Assembly (NCBI RefSeq): GCF_021028995.1
Contig: NZ_JAJJZG010000014.1
Location: 1-64,000, forward strand
Source of the DNA: Halobacterium sp. KA-4
GTDB lineage: Archaea; Halobacteriota; Halobacteria; Halobacteriales; Halobacteriaceae
DNA: 64,000 nt
Reading direction: 5' to 3'
In this document: positions 56,680 to 64,000 of the stretch, piece by piece
Layout of the letters: every line of letters begins with the position of its first letter
Position numbering within the stretch: the stretch's first letter is position 1
Position numbers and translations under genes: made by a program
The notes under the pieces: model-generated
The model's input: the letters and a program-made list of their open reading frames with translations, nothing else
Database searches by the model: none
Told to the model about the DNA's origin: nothing

Positions 56680-57528
56680 CTAATCCGAAGAAGTCTCAAC
56701 GTCATATTCATATCCAAGTTTCTCACGTAGCTGGCGGAACGCATCCAATATCTTTTCTCCGTCTTCACCAGTAGGAATCTCGATTTGTGCTGGCGGAGTA
56801 GCACTCTCCGAACCCAGAACTCGCCAAACCGTTCGACGAAGTAACGACTCCTCGGACACCGGCTTCCAATCGAGGCGTAGGACGTTCTCAGAAAACAGTG
56901 CAGTCACCTGCCTTAGCCGTTCCAACTCATATGACGTACTCTGCTCTCTATAGGAGCAATACAGAGAGTTCCATTTCAAATCATACGTGGTACCGTTAAA
57001 TGTCCACGAGGCAAGCCCACCAAACGGAACAATAGCCGAACCTCGAACCTGAGCAAATGTCTCGTTCAGTTTCTCAATTACTCCCTCGTGTTCCCCTGCG
57101 TTGATTTCTCGGATATGGGCCTCATGCGGCACTGAGCGATATAGCCACGACTGGTCGGTCAGAACTGCAAATTCGACGAAGTAGAACAGACGGTCCGTCC
57201 ACGCATCAGTATCACCGTCCGGGATTTCGAGTAATGACTCAACCAATGCCCGGTCCTCGAGAAGCGACGCTCGGAATTCATGATCTGAACCGACAAAGAT
57301 ACATTTCGAGTCGGGGACCTGCGTTAGCTCCCGTTGTACCGTCTCAAATTGACCGTGTTCTGGATCAAGCCCTATGTGGACAACAGTTCCGTAGTCCATC
57401 AGAACACGAATCGCCCGGTTCTCGACTGTCACACCGCCGAGCTCGTCCCAGTCTTTCACACCAGATAGACGTCGAGTGACGAGTCTATGTGTCGGTTCTG
57501 CAGCATCGAACTTCTCTGTAAACTCCAT
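56680..57528 (-). CDS. Hypothetical protein
   Basis: A 282-residue soluble protein without a recognised family. It is mostly alternating strand and helix, with a conserved-looking GSAIVPFGGLASWTFNGTTYD segment and LKWNSLYCSYREQSTSYE. The N-terminal half contains VHIGLDPEHGQFETVQRELT. It ends 28 bp from the ISH3 terminus and is the largest gene in the zone of small membrane proteins, so it may be recent cargo. Confidence 0.6.
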   Translation of the reverse strand: MEFTEKFDAAEPTHRLVTRRLSGVKDWDELGGVTVENRAIRVLMDYGTVVHIGLDPEHGQFETVQRELTQVPDSKCIFVGSDHEFRASLLEDRALVESLLEIPDGDTDAWTDRLFYFVEFAVLTDQSWLYRSVPHEAHIREINAGEHEGVIEKLNETFAQVRGSAIVPFGGLASWTFNGTTYDLKWNSLYCSYREQSTSYELERLRQVTALFSENVLRLDWKPVSEESLLRRTVWRVLGSESATPPAQIEIPTGEDGEKILDAFRQLREKLGYEYDVETSSD

Positions 57529-57609
57529 TATCGTTACGTACTCTCGGGATTGTTGAAATCCTCAGTAGTGAGATATTCTGATCCGGTTGCGGTCATACAG
57601 AGGGTGAGT

Positions 57610-57807
57610 CTATCGTGGGTCAAACGCATAGTCGACGATTACCGTCGTAACTCCCATCATCACTGCGTGGACAGTGGTCAGTTCCTGCAACAACAGACTC
57701 CCAACGAATACCCCGAAGAAACTCGCAATACCTACGGCGATGGCGAATTTCAGTCGGGGGAGGTCTTCGGCCCACCCCTCCAAACGGTAGTATGATTCCA
57801 ACACCAT
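57610..57807 (-). CDS. Small two-helix membrane protein
   Basis: A 65-residue product from ATG 57807 (MVLESYYRLEGWAEDLPRLK, then FAIAVGIASFFGVFVGSLLL, then VHAVMMGVTTVIVDYAFD). A dispersed-element fragment on the same strand ends 50 bp upstream. Unknown family. Confidence 0.5.
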   Translation of the reverse strand: MVLESYYRLEGWAEDLPRLKFAIAVGIASFFGVFVGSLLLQELTTVHAVMMGVTTVIVDYAFDPR

Positions 57808-57856
57808 CGCCGTGATGTTACTTGAACAGGAGTGTGTAAAAATCATACGTTGATAC

Positions 57857-57901
57857 ATATGCAACCCCACTTACAAGCTGTTTCACCACAAATAGTACCT
57901 G
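57857..57901 (-). repeat. Dispersed element, 3' fragment
   Basis: On the minus strand GGTACTATTTGTGGTGAAAC, then AGCTTGTAAGTGGGGTTGCA, matches the last part of the element. It lies upstream of the 57807 gene. Confidence 0.5.
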
Positions 57902-57952
57902 ATTAATGGTGAAGCCGTGCCCTTCTTCCCACTCCAGGGTATCAATTTGTCT

Positions 57953-58531
57953 ATGGGACAATACGATATTCAGGGAATTGACCTGTCGTCCGATCATTAC
58001 ACCGTCGAACAGAGCATGGTACGAAACAAGTACACAGCAAAGGACGACAGCGGCAATACAGTCCTTCAGGGGAAGCAGGAGACGTTCAAACTCAAAGAGG
58101 AGTTCCCATTCTTCGACAAGAACGGCGAAGATGTGTTCACGGTAAACGCTCAGCAGATCCGAGACTACGAGGGCCAGTACGTCCTCACGGAGGCCCGAAG
58201 CGGTGAGGACATCGTCGTCCTCGATCACGAGTATTCCATTCTCGAACAGATTAAGGGTGCAAGTTGGACGATCCGCGATCCCGAGACCGATGCTGAACTG
58301 GCGGAGATTTCCTCTCGTAAGTTCGTGGGCCTATTCCGCACGGGACTATTGGGTAATCTGATCCCACACCACTACGAGATTACCGACGCCGACGGCGGGC
58401 ACGTGGGAACGATCTCTGGCCAGCTCTCGATGAAAGACCGGTACGACGTCAATATCGAAGATACCAGCTCTGTCCCACGGGAACCGATAGTGGCTGCCGC
58501 GATGGTTATCGACGCAATCGAAGGGAACTAG
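57953..58531 (+). CDS. LURP-one-related (scramblase-like fold) protein
   Basis: A 192-residue protein from ATG 57953. It shows the LURP-one/Tubby-like beta-barrel pattern: YTVEQSMVRNKYTAKDDSGN, LQGKQETFKLKEEFPFFDKN, VLDHEYSILEQIKGASWTIRD and HYEITDADGGHVGTISGQL with a final hydrophobic helix IVAAAMVIDAIEG. Such proteins occur in many haloarchaea. The biochemical role is unknown; membrane association is likely from the family. Confidence 0.75.
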   Translation: MGQYDIQGIDLSSDHYTVEQSMVRNKYTAKDDSGNTVLQGKQETFKLKEEFPFFDKNGEDVFTVNAQQIRDYEGQYVLTEARSGEDIVVLDHEYSILEQIKGASWTIRDPETDAELAEISSRKFVGLFRTGLLGNLIPHHYEITDADGGHVGTISGQLSMKDRYDVNIEDTSSVPREPIVAAAMVIDAIEGN

Positions 58532-58610
58532 CCTGCGCGATTGATTGGAAACTGACTCCAATTGGTGTTCCCAATTGAGAGATTGGTCGTGTTCAAATAT
58601 GTCTATTCAG

Positions 58611-58676
58611 TATGCACACCTACTGAGCAGCTGTTTCACTCCGAATCCGCTGGTGAGAACCCTCAGTAAGTACAGG
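58611..58676 (-). repeat. Dispersed element with an internal deletion
   Basis: On the minus strand CTGTACTTACTGAGGGTTCTC joins the end ATTCGGAGTGAAACAGCTGC, with about 20 bases of the usual middle missing (the ACTCACC/GGTGGGT stem). It lies after the stop of the 58770 gene. Confidence 0.65.
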
Positions 58677-58769
58677 AAGTCTATGAATCGGTCGTTATAG
58701 ATATTCCAGACGTCATTATGTGGCTATCAACAGTATGATTCTAGGGGAAGGCCCACGTTTGATGGGGTT

Positions 58770-58979
58770 TCAGAAATATGCCTCTCTGATTACAAGCAGT
58801 AGCCAGACTATCGGAACAAGAGCAACTATCAATCCAAATATGCCTATCGTATAGTTCCCTTCCACGAGCCCCCGCGCCCACCCCCTTCCGAGGTGAAAAG
58901 TGAACAGGGCAAGGACGACTAAGATCGCATTACGGAGCGAAAACTCCAACCCGTCCGTACTGGAATTAGTTGGCGACAT
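58770..58979 (-). CDS. Small two-helix membrane protein
   Basis: A 69-residue product (MSPTNSSTDGLEFSLRNAIL, then VVLALFTFHLGRGWARGLVE, then YTIGIFGLIVALVPIVWLLL). Unknown family. Dispersed elements lie on both sides, all on the same strand. Confidence 0.55.
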   Translation of the reverse strand: MSPTNSSTDGLEFSLRNAILVVLALFTFHLGRGWARGLVEGNYTIGIFGLIVALVPIVWLLLVIREAYF

Positions 58980-59027
58980 TCCATAATACTTCGTCTCGCC
59001 TTGTGAAAAGCCTTCTTTCGTTGCGTT

Positions 59028-59110
59028 CGCTCACCTACTGAGCGGCTGTTTCACTTCGAATAACCGAATTAAAATCCGCCTTGATGTCGTGCTCGATCCG
59101 GTAAGTACAT
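59028..59110 (-). repeat. Dispersed element
   Basis: On the minus strand it runs from ATGTACTTACCGGATCGAGC to GAAACAGCCGCTCAGTAGGT, full length. The 58979 gene on the same strand starts 49 bp further on. Confidence 0.75.
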
Positions 59111-59159
59111 CAAAATAGCTTAGCGAAAAGTTACACTTGTTGGAGTATATTCATCCGAT

Positions 59160-59552
59160 ATGGATTCCCGAAGATTGGCCCTCGTCATCCTTCTCGTCCT
59201 CGCTGGTTGTCAGCAGGGGCCAGACCATAATTACCCTGAAGAACCACACGCCGTGCACTTGGGTGCGAGTATCGAGGAGAGTACTCCTGCAAACGTGACT
59301 GTCGTCAACTGGAACGAGACCTCGCTTTCAGCGAACGAAACCGTCCAATCAGTCGTCGAAACCGCAGTCAAAACGAACGCGACAGATGAGACGATCTCCC
59401 TCGAAATGTCCCGGTCACTTCGAGACCAATTCCGCGAGCTCCCACATCAAATAACCCAATCAGACTACGTGACGGAGCCAACCGTATCCGTCTACGTCAG
59501 GCATAATACCACTATTATTCAGATCCAACTTGAGCCAATCATATACGGCTAA
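59160..59552 (+). CDS. Small secreted lipoprotein
   Basis: A 130-residue protein with a lipobox signal (MDSRRLALVILLVLAGCQQG). The mature part is short and rich in Asn-Xaa-Thr/Ser sequons (ANVTVVNWNETSLSANETV), which fits surface N-glycosylation. It has no recognised domain. Confidence 0.6.
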   Translation: MDSRRLALVILLVLAGCQQGPDHNYPEEPHAVHLGASIEESTPANVTVVNWNETSLSANETVQSVVETAVKTNATDETISLEMSRSLRDQFRELPHQITQSDYVTEPTVSVYVRHNTTIIQIQLEPIIYG

Positions 59553-59870
59553 GGTAGATTCTGGAATCAGGAACAGGAGTGCATAGGATGGTTCGGCTCC
59601 AAGTTCGCAGATCTACTCCCTAGGGAATTCGCCTAGTTCGAGAATGAAAATAACCACTCTGTAAACAGTTCTTTGGCACCCTCAACTAGAGCCCTCCCAG
59701 TCGAGGGTGAGTTCGGTGAGACTGTCAAACCTGCAACTCCCACCGCTCGGGATTCCTCCGTGTGAACGTGGAGGATGTCAATCGAGGGTTCGCTATCGCT
59801 GGAGCTCTATCGGATATGTTTTGTGCCCTCTCGAAAGACGATGATATGGAGAGTAATGTATACTACACGA
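59553..59870. other. Intergenic stretch without a gene
   Basis: About 320 bases. CACCCTCAACTAGAGCC with CCCAGTCGAGGGTG (59676-59709) can form an imperfect stem. The following ACTCCCACCGCTCGGGATTC resembles sequences at the 3' ends of haloarchaeal IS605/tnpB-type elements, but no transposase gene is present. Confidence 0.35.
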
Positions 59871-60506
59871 ATGCGAGTGGCGGTCGCAGCCGCCCTCGTT
59901 GCCCTCACGCTGACTGCCGGCTGTATCGGCGGGCTATCCACTGATAGCTCTGTCAACGCCGCCGCAGTCGGAGACGCAGTCGAACAGCGATACGCCGCCC
60001 TTGACGGCTACGACGCCACGGTCTCCCGTACAGTTGAAGTCGGTGACGCAACTACGGAGACCCGCGCGGACGTCACCGTCCACGGCGATCAACGAGATGT
60101 TATGTACACGGCTGGCCCGAATGCTGGTGAAACAGTTACTAGCGCAGCCGATAGTGGCCCGGTCTTCACCACAGGCCCAAGCAATACTGGCGCGGTTGCG
60201 CCGGCTAGTTATGGGGCACTTGCGGAAACGCTCGTCCGAACAAGTAACGTCTCCGTCGATCGGGTAACTAGCTATGGCGGCCACCAGACCGCTGTTGTTG
60301 AACTCACGCCGGTGGCGAACGCAACGGCGACAGGGACGGCGAACGTGACACGCACCGTCTGGGTGGATCTGAACCGTAAGATTCCCCTGAAGGTCGTCAC
60401 GTCCTGGACGACGGCTGACGGGCAGCCGGCGACCGTTACCGTCTCCTACGATGACGTCGATCTCCACGAAAATAATGCATCGAATACTGCTGAGGTGGCG
60501 ATGTGA
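59871..60506 (+). CDS. LolA-like lipoprotein
   Basis: A 211-residue protein from ATG 59871 with a signal and lipobox (RVAVAAALVALTLTAGCIGG). The mature domain (VEQRYAALDGYDATVSRTVEV, TRADVTVHGDQRDVMYTAGP, TRTVWVDLNRKIPLKVVTSW) has the half-barrel pattern of outer-membrane-lipoprotein sorting (LolA/DUF-type) proteins found on haloarchaeal surfaces. It overlaps the SppA gene by 4 bases and is the first gene of a three-gene operon. Confidence 0.7.
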   Translation: MRVAVAAALVALTLTAGCIGGLSTDSSVNAAAVGDAVEQRYAALDGYDATVSRTVEVGDATTETRADVTVHGDQRDVMYTAGPNAGETVTSAADSGPVFTTGPSNTGAVAPASYGALAETLVRTSNVSVDRVTSYGGHQTAVVELTPVANATATGTANVTRTVWVDLNRKIPLKVVTSWTTADGQPATVTVSYDDVDLHENNASNTAEVAM

Positions 60507-61414
60507 CGGCCCTTGATGGCTCTACTCGCCAGCTCACACTCGTTCTCATCGTTGTTGGTCTCCTCGTCGGCGTTGCGGTCGCACCACAGGCATGGGATCG
60601 CGCGACCGAACCCAACGGGACAGTCGCGGTTGTGGAGCTTCACGGCTCTATCACGGGTGACTCCGCGACCGCAGTCATCGACGATCTCCGGGACGCCCGT
60701 CAGAACGACTCCATTCAGGCGGTCGTTCTTGATGTGAACAGTCCTGGTGGGACGGCGTCGGCGAGCGAGCAGCTCTATCTCGCGGTGAAGCGCACCGCGG
60801 GTGAGATGCCTGTCGTTGCGAGCGTCACCGGCACTGCGGCCTCTGGGTCGTACTACGCTGCCGCGCCCGCTGACGATATCTACGTCACGCCCGCCTCTGT
60901 TGTCGGGAGCATCGGCGTGCGCGCCACCCTGCCCTCGTCGAGCATTCCATCCGGGCAAGTCGTCACTGGTCCGGACAAAGTCGGTGGCTCAACGCCTGAT
61001 GAAGTCCGCCAGCGCGTCGAGACGCTGCGGCGCGCGTTCGTCGGCTCCGTGTTCGCCGAGCGCGGCGACCGTATCGAGTTGACGCGCGAGGAGGTCTCGC
61101 ACGCGAAGGTGTACGCGGGCGCCAGCGGCGTGGAGAACGGCCTCGCGGACGAAATCGGCGGCGTTGACACGGCTATCGAGGCCGCTGCTGACGACGCCGG
61201 CCTTAGCAACTACGACGTGGCGCGCATGGAAGCGCCGCAGCCGTCGGTACTCGCCCAGCTTGGGCTTTCCGCAGACACCACTAGCGACGCGACCACCGAG
61301 CAGACCTTCGACTATCGCGGCGTCGACACCGTCCAATATCTCATGCTGCATGGAACCATCACAACCGACACAGCTCGTAACGCAACGGAGGTGACCGCGA
61401 ATGCAACCGCGTAA
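60503..61414 (+). CDS. sppA: Signal peptide peptidase SppA (S49 family)
   Basis: A 303-residue protein from GTG 60503. One N-terminal membrane anchor (LTLVLIVVGLLVGVAVAPQA) is followed by the S49 core: VAVVELHGSITGDSA, AVVLDVNSPGGTASASEQLY, the serine motif GTAASGSYYAAAPADDI, VVGSIGVRA and GASGVENGLADEIGGVDTA. It cleaves remnant signal peptides or membrane fragments at the outer face. The overlap with both neighbours indicates a dedicated three-protein unit. Confidence 0.9.
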   Translation: MTALDGSTRQLTLVLIVVGLLVGVAVAPQAWDRATEPNGTVAVVELHGSITGDSATAVIDDLRDARQNDSIQAVVLDVNSPGGTASASEQLYLAVKRTAGEMPVVASVTGTAASGSYYAAAPADDIYVTPASVVGSIGVRATLPSSSIPSGQVVTGPDKVGGSTPDEVRQRVETLRRAFVGSVFAERGDRIELTREEVSHAKVYAGASGVENGLADEIGGVDTAIEAAADDAGLSNYDVARMEAPQPSVLAQLGLSADTTSDATTEQTFDYRGVDTVQYLMLHGTITTDTARNATEVTANATA

Positions 61415-62414
61415 GGTTGCCCGCGCCATCGGCGTCATCGCCGTCGTCGCTGCAGTCGTCGTCGCCGCGGCATTCGCCGGCGGTCTCGTGTTGGGCTCAC
61501 CCACGCAGGGTGACGCACCCGACGCACCCGCCTACGACACGAACGAACTGGTCGCCGAGCCCATCGAAGACGATGGGAGCGTCACCGCACCTGCAGATGG
61601 CGAGTCGAAGACTGTCGTGGTGGACATGAGCCACGGCAACGGCGTCAGCGAGAACGCCATCCAGCCGCTCGTCGACGCGCTCGTCGCCGCGGGCCACGAG
61701 GTCCAGATGTACGCCGGCGGGTCGTCGAGCACCATCGGCTCGCAGTCCGGCGCGGCGTTCAACGAGACGCTGCGCGGCGCGGACGCACTTGTCGCTGCCA
61801 GCCCCGCGACGACGTACTCGTCGAACGAAGTGGCAGGCGTCGAAGCGTTCGCTGACGCCGGCGGTCGCGTGCTGCTCGCGGCTGAGCCGCCGACGACCAC
61901 GAGCACGACGTCGACCGTCTCGATACCCGGCTTGACGTCGAGCGGGACGGTGTCCGCTGCCGGGCAGCCGACGAACCTTGCAGCCGCGTTCGGCGTGTCG
62001 TTCGGGAACGGCTACCTCTACGACATGGCCGAGAACGCGAACAACTTCCAGTCCGTGTACGCGGGCGGTGACAGCGGCGTCGCCGACGGCGTCGAGGATG
62101 CAGTCCTCACCGACGCCACGCCCGTGACAACTGGCGGGGACGCCTCGCCGGTGCTCACTGCCAGCGACGTCTCGCTGTCCTCAACACGCGAGGAAGCGTC
62201 GTATAGTGTCGCTGCGCGCAACGGGAACGTGCTCGCCGTCGGGGACACTGACTTCCTGACGTCGACGAGCGCGACGACCGGCGACAACGACGTGTTGTTG
62301 AGCAACGTTGCCGCGTTCCTCGTCGAGGGTGACAAGCAATCCGGCATCCCCGCTAGCAGTCAATCCGGTGGGCAATCATCCGGCACAGGCACGACACCCG
62401 TGATGGCTACCTGA
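61401..62414 (+). CDS. DUF4350-like membrane-anchored protein
   Basis: A 337-residue protein. There is an N-terminal anchor (VIAVVAAVVVAAAFAGGLVL), then a Rossmann-like domain (TVVVDMSHGNGVSENAIQPL, ALVAAGHEVQMYAGGSSS, ADALVAASPATTYSSNEVAG, VEAFADAGGRVLLAAEPP) as in DUF4350/GATase-like proteins, and a Ser/Gly/Thr-rich tail. It overlaps sppA by 14 bases. It probably presents a substrate to SppA or scaffolds it at the cell surface; this is inferred from the operon. Confidence 0.7.
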   Translation: MQPRKVARAIGVIAVVAAVVVAAAFAGGLVLGSPTQGDAPDAPAYDTNELVAEPIEDDGSVTAPADGESKTVVVDMSHGNGVSENAIQPLVDALVAAGHEVQMYAGGSSSTIGSQSGAAFNETLRGADALVAASPATTYSSNEVAGVEAFADAGGRVLLAAEPPTTTSTTSTVSIPGLTSSGTVSAAGQPTNLAAAFGVSFGNGYLYDMAENANNFQSVYAGGDSGVADGVEDAVLTDATPVTTGGDASPVLTASDVSLSSTREEASYSVAARNGNVLAVGDTDFLTSTSATTGDNDVLLSNVAAFLVEGDKQSGIPASSQSGGQSSGTGTTPVMAT

Positions 62415-62596
62415 TCGGGGATCCAGCTCTGCATCGGGCACCTGGCACGTTGCTCGCCCCAATCGGTACCCATACGCACCGATCGAGATTTGCGTAGTGT
62501 ACGCTTCGAACTTCCCGAGCAAACGGTTGCAGTCCGAATTCCACGAGGGACGGATACGTAGCGCAGTCCACCCAGTCACTCTAGCAACGAAAACGG

Positions 62597-62718
62597 TGGG
62601 CTAAGGCCACCAATCCAAAACACTACCCACAACTCAGCACAGCGCAGCAGAAACCCACCTTAACGCAGAAATTCCTCAGCAGTTCTAGTGAGATAGGCGC
62701 GAAGTAGAGATGCTTATC
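62597..62718 (+). repeat. Dispersed element, long variant, copy 3
   Basis: GTGGGCTAAGGCCACCAATC to GCGAAGTAGAGATGCTT. It matches 18117-18240 over its full length. The 62794 gene on the same strand starts about 75 bp later. Confidence 0.75.
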
Positions 62719-62793
62719 GCACGGTTTCAAATGCCAATAGTTGTAAATCGTTCTCTGGGATAGTTTCCGCTGTCCGTAGGGTGTTCACGACCT

Positions 62794-63150
62794 ATGTATA
62801 CGGGAGATGACGTCGAATTCGGTGGTATTTGGGAGGGGCTGAGTACCCTCCTCGTCTCGGTGCTTGCATTAGGCGTGTTCGTGGTCGCGTCGGACCCAAT
62901 CAACATTGGTGGCGTTGTAGCGAGTGTCGCCCTTGCCGTATTTGGGCTTGCGCAGCTCCTTGCGCCCCGAGTGTTACCGTGGTATACGAGTCTCTCGCCT
63001 CGCTGGACTGGCCTGTTCTGGATACTCGTTGGAATCGGTCTCGCCATGTTGGGTGTCGTCGCCTCGACTACGATTGGCACATTCAGTGGCGGTCTGATAC
63101 TCGGGATTCTATTCGTTCTCTACGGGTGTCTCACCGCACTTGACCGATAA
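62794..63150 (+). CDS. Four-helix membrane protein
   Basis: A 118-residue protein with segments LSTLLVSVLALGVFVVASDP, GGVVASVALAVFGLAQLLAP, GLFWILVGIGLAMLGVVAST and GGLILGILFVLYGCLTAL. Unknown family. It is bracketed by dispersed elements on the same strand. Confidence 0.6.
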   Translation: MYTGDDVEFGGIWEGLSTLLVSVLALGVFVVASDPINIGGVVASVALAVFGLAQLLAPRVLPWYTSLSPRWTGLFWILVGIGLAMLGVVASTTIGTFSGGLILGILFVLYGCLTALDR

Positions 63151-63160
63151 ACACATCTCT

Positions 63161-63245
63161 TGTACTTACCGAAAATATGAACCACATCGAGGCGGGTTCT
63201 CACCAGCGAATTCGGAGTGAAACAGCTGCTCAGTCGGTGTGCGAG
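63161..63245 (+). repeat. Dispersed element
   Basis: TGTACTTACCGAAAATATGA to CAGCTGCTCAGTCGGTGTGC, full length. It begins 10 bases after the stop of the 62794 gene and is followed by the promoter and start of the 63305 gene, all on the plus strand. Confidence 0.8.
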
Positions 63246-63304
63246 TGTATCGAACAGTTCAGTCTGTCGGGACATTTAAAATGTGAGCAATTGTGCATTA
63301 GACC

Positions 63305-63505
63305 ATGACTTCTGGTGCAGTTGACGCAGAAGATTCCCCCTCCGTCCGGGTCCTGTCCCCGGTGAATGTTGGACTTGTTCTGATTGGTATTGTGTACGCT
63401 GTGTTGACGCTTGCTGATGTCATCGATTATCCGTGGCTCTCAGTCGTGTTAATCCTCGTGGGTGGCGGGGTCGTCACATATAGAGCATACCGACGGGAGT
63501 CGTGA
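63305..63505 (+). CDS. Small two-helix membrane protein
   Basis: A 66-residue product from ATG 63305, with a TATA-like TTTAAAAT (63274-63281) 27 bp upstream (leaderless). Segments VNVGLVLIGIVYAVLTLADV and WLSVVLILVGGGVVTYRAY. Unknown family. A fragment of the dispersed element follows 13 bases after the stop. Confidence 0.6.
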   Translation: MTSGAVDAEDSPSVRVLSPVNVGLVLIGIVYAVLTLADVIDYPWLSVVLILVGGGVVTYRAYRRES

Positions 63506-63518
63506 GAGATACACGCCC

Positions 63519-63545
63519 TGTACTTACCGACCGACGCTCGAATCT
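63519..63545 (+). repeat. Dispersed element, 5' fragment
   Basis: TGTACTTACCGACCGACGCTCGAA matches only the start of the element. It lies between the 63305 gene and tbp. Confidence 0.55.
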
Positions 63546-63624
63546 AGTAGCCGTTGAGAGTTTCAACAGAGCCCCAAATTTCCACCCGCCGTACTTTAAG
63601 TGAGTTGTCCGACGAATACTCTGT

Positions 63625-64000
63625 ATGAGCACGCTCGCGGACACAATCCAAATCGAGAACGTCGTTGCGTCCAGTGATCTCGGCCAGGAACTCGCCCTCG
63701 ACCAACTCGCCACAGACCTTCCCGGCGCCGAGTACAACCCCGAGGACTTTCCTGGAATCGTCTACCGCCTCCAGGAGCCGAAGTCAGCCACGCTGATTTT
63801 CCGCTCGGGGAAAGTCGTCTGTACCGGCGCCCAAAGCGTCGATGACGTTCACGAAGCCCTCGAAATCGTGTTTGAGGACATCCGCGAGTTAGGCATCGAT
63901 GTCTCGAGTAATCCGCCGATTGAGGTGCAGAATATCGTCTCCAGTGCCGATCTCAAGCAATCGTTGAACTTGAACGCAATCGCAATCGGGCTCGGCCTAG
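63625..64000 (+). CDS. tbp: TATA-box binding protein (partial, runs off the right edge)
   Basis: The first 125 residues are visible: an N-terminal segment IQIENVVASSDLGQELALDQ, the first saddle half with YNPEDFPGIVYRLQEPKSAT, LIFRSGKVVCTGAQSVDDV, and the beginning of the second repeat IEVQNIVSSADLKQSLNL. This is archaeal TBP, which places TFB and RNA polymerase at promoters. Haloarchaea carry several tbp genes, often on megaplasmids, that direct subsets of promoters. Confidence 0.95.
   Translation, partial: MSTLADTIQIENVVASSDLGQELALDQLATDLPGAEYNPEDFPGIVYRLQEPKSATLIFRSGKVVCTGAQSVDDVHEALEIVFEDIRELGIDVSSNPPIEVQNIVSSADLKQSLNLNAIAIGLGL

Noticed and set aside
63287-63298. CAATTGTGCATT as a further island operator
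   Set aside because: It lies downstream of the TATA box of a small membrane-protein gene, lacks the second half-site, and is far from the sulfur genes. Probably chance.

Overview
The window reads as part of a haloarchaeal (Halobacteria, Euryarchaeota) megaplasmid or secondary replicon. Most proteins are very acidic (many Asp and Glu, few Lys). Many promoters are archaeal: a TATA-like box 24-28 bp before a leaderless ATG or GTG. The window carries Orc1/Cdc6-type replication genes, a TATA-binding-protein paralog (cut by the right edge), Tat-type lipoproteins, haloarchaeal small CxxC proteins, and an ISH3 element as found in Halobacterium. No rRNA, tRNA or CRISPR array was seen.

Layout. (a) 1-7.5 kb: an ISH3-family fragment, a CofE-like gene truncated by it, an ArdC-like metalloprotease, a frameshifted IS5-family element with target duplication, a TrkA-C membrane protein, a SWIM-finger protein and a two-gene regulator/nucleotidyltransferase pair. 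(b) 7.5-26 kb, the maintenance core: an intact Orc1/Cdc6 gene flanked by iterons, with an AT-rich block between inverted copies (candidate origin); a second orc gene broken by an internal deletion, with ORB-like palindromes upstream; an unrecognised overlapping gene pair; a Upf1-like helicase; TumE/TumA, RelE-type and PemK-type toxin-antitoxin pairs (the PemK toxin has a nonsense codon); a ParA partition operon preceded by ATTTCTATA repeats; and a tyrosine recombinase. Six copies of a bipartite inverted repeat (TTAACCAACA, 20-21 bp, TGTTGGTTAA) are spread over 2.4-18.8 kb. (c) 26-45 kb, a sulfur/redox island: thioredoxin reductase and two thioredoxins, a winged-helix regulator, a TauE/SafE exporter, an MFS transporter, two rhodanese-metallo-beta-lactamase proteins, a PiT/CysP-like permease, a YeeE/YedE pair, TusA, a DsrE-like protein, cytochrome bd (CydAB), a class V aminotransferase, DUF302 and a methyltransferase. 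A shared motif close to TATTGTRCAATA lies at a constant distance from the TATA box in five of its promoters and overlaps the start region in two more, so it probably marks one regulon. (d) 45-64 kb: mostly very small membrane proteins and lipoproteins, a HEPN/nucleotidyltransferase pair, a complete 1,389-bp ISH3 with 5-bp target duplication, and a LolA-like/SppA/DUF4350-like operon, ending in tbp. This part is interspersed with a dispersed element of roughly 80-120 bp, usually one per intergenic gap and mostly on the strand of the next gene.

Taken together, the replicon combines replication, partition and addiction functions with a coherent cargo for moving and oxidising reduced sulfur (sulfane carriers, persulfide-type hydrolases, sulfite/thiosulfate/sulfate transporters, thioredoxins and a bd oxidase), plus a cassette-like zone of small membrane-protein genes. 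The strongest candidates for undescribed biology are the dispersed gene-associated element, the six-copy bipartite repeat and the sulfur-island operator.
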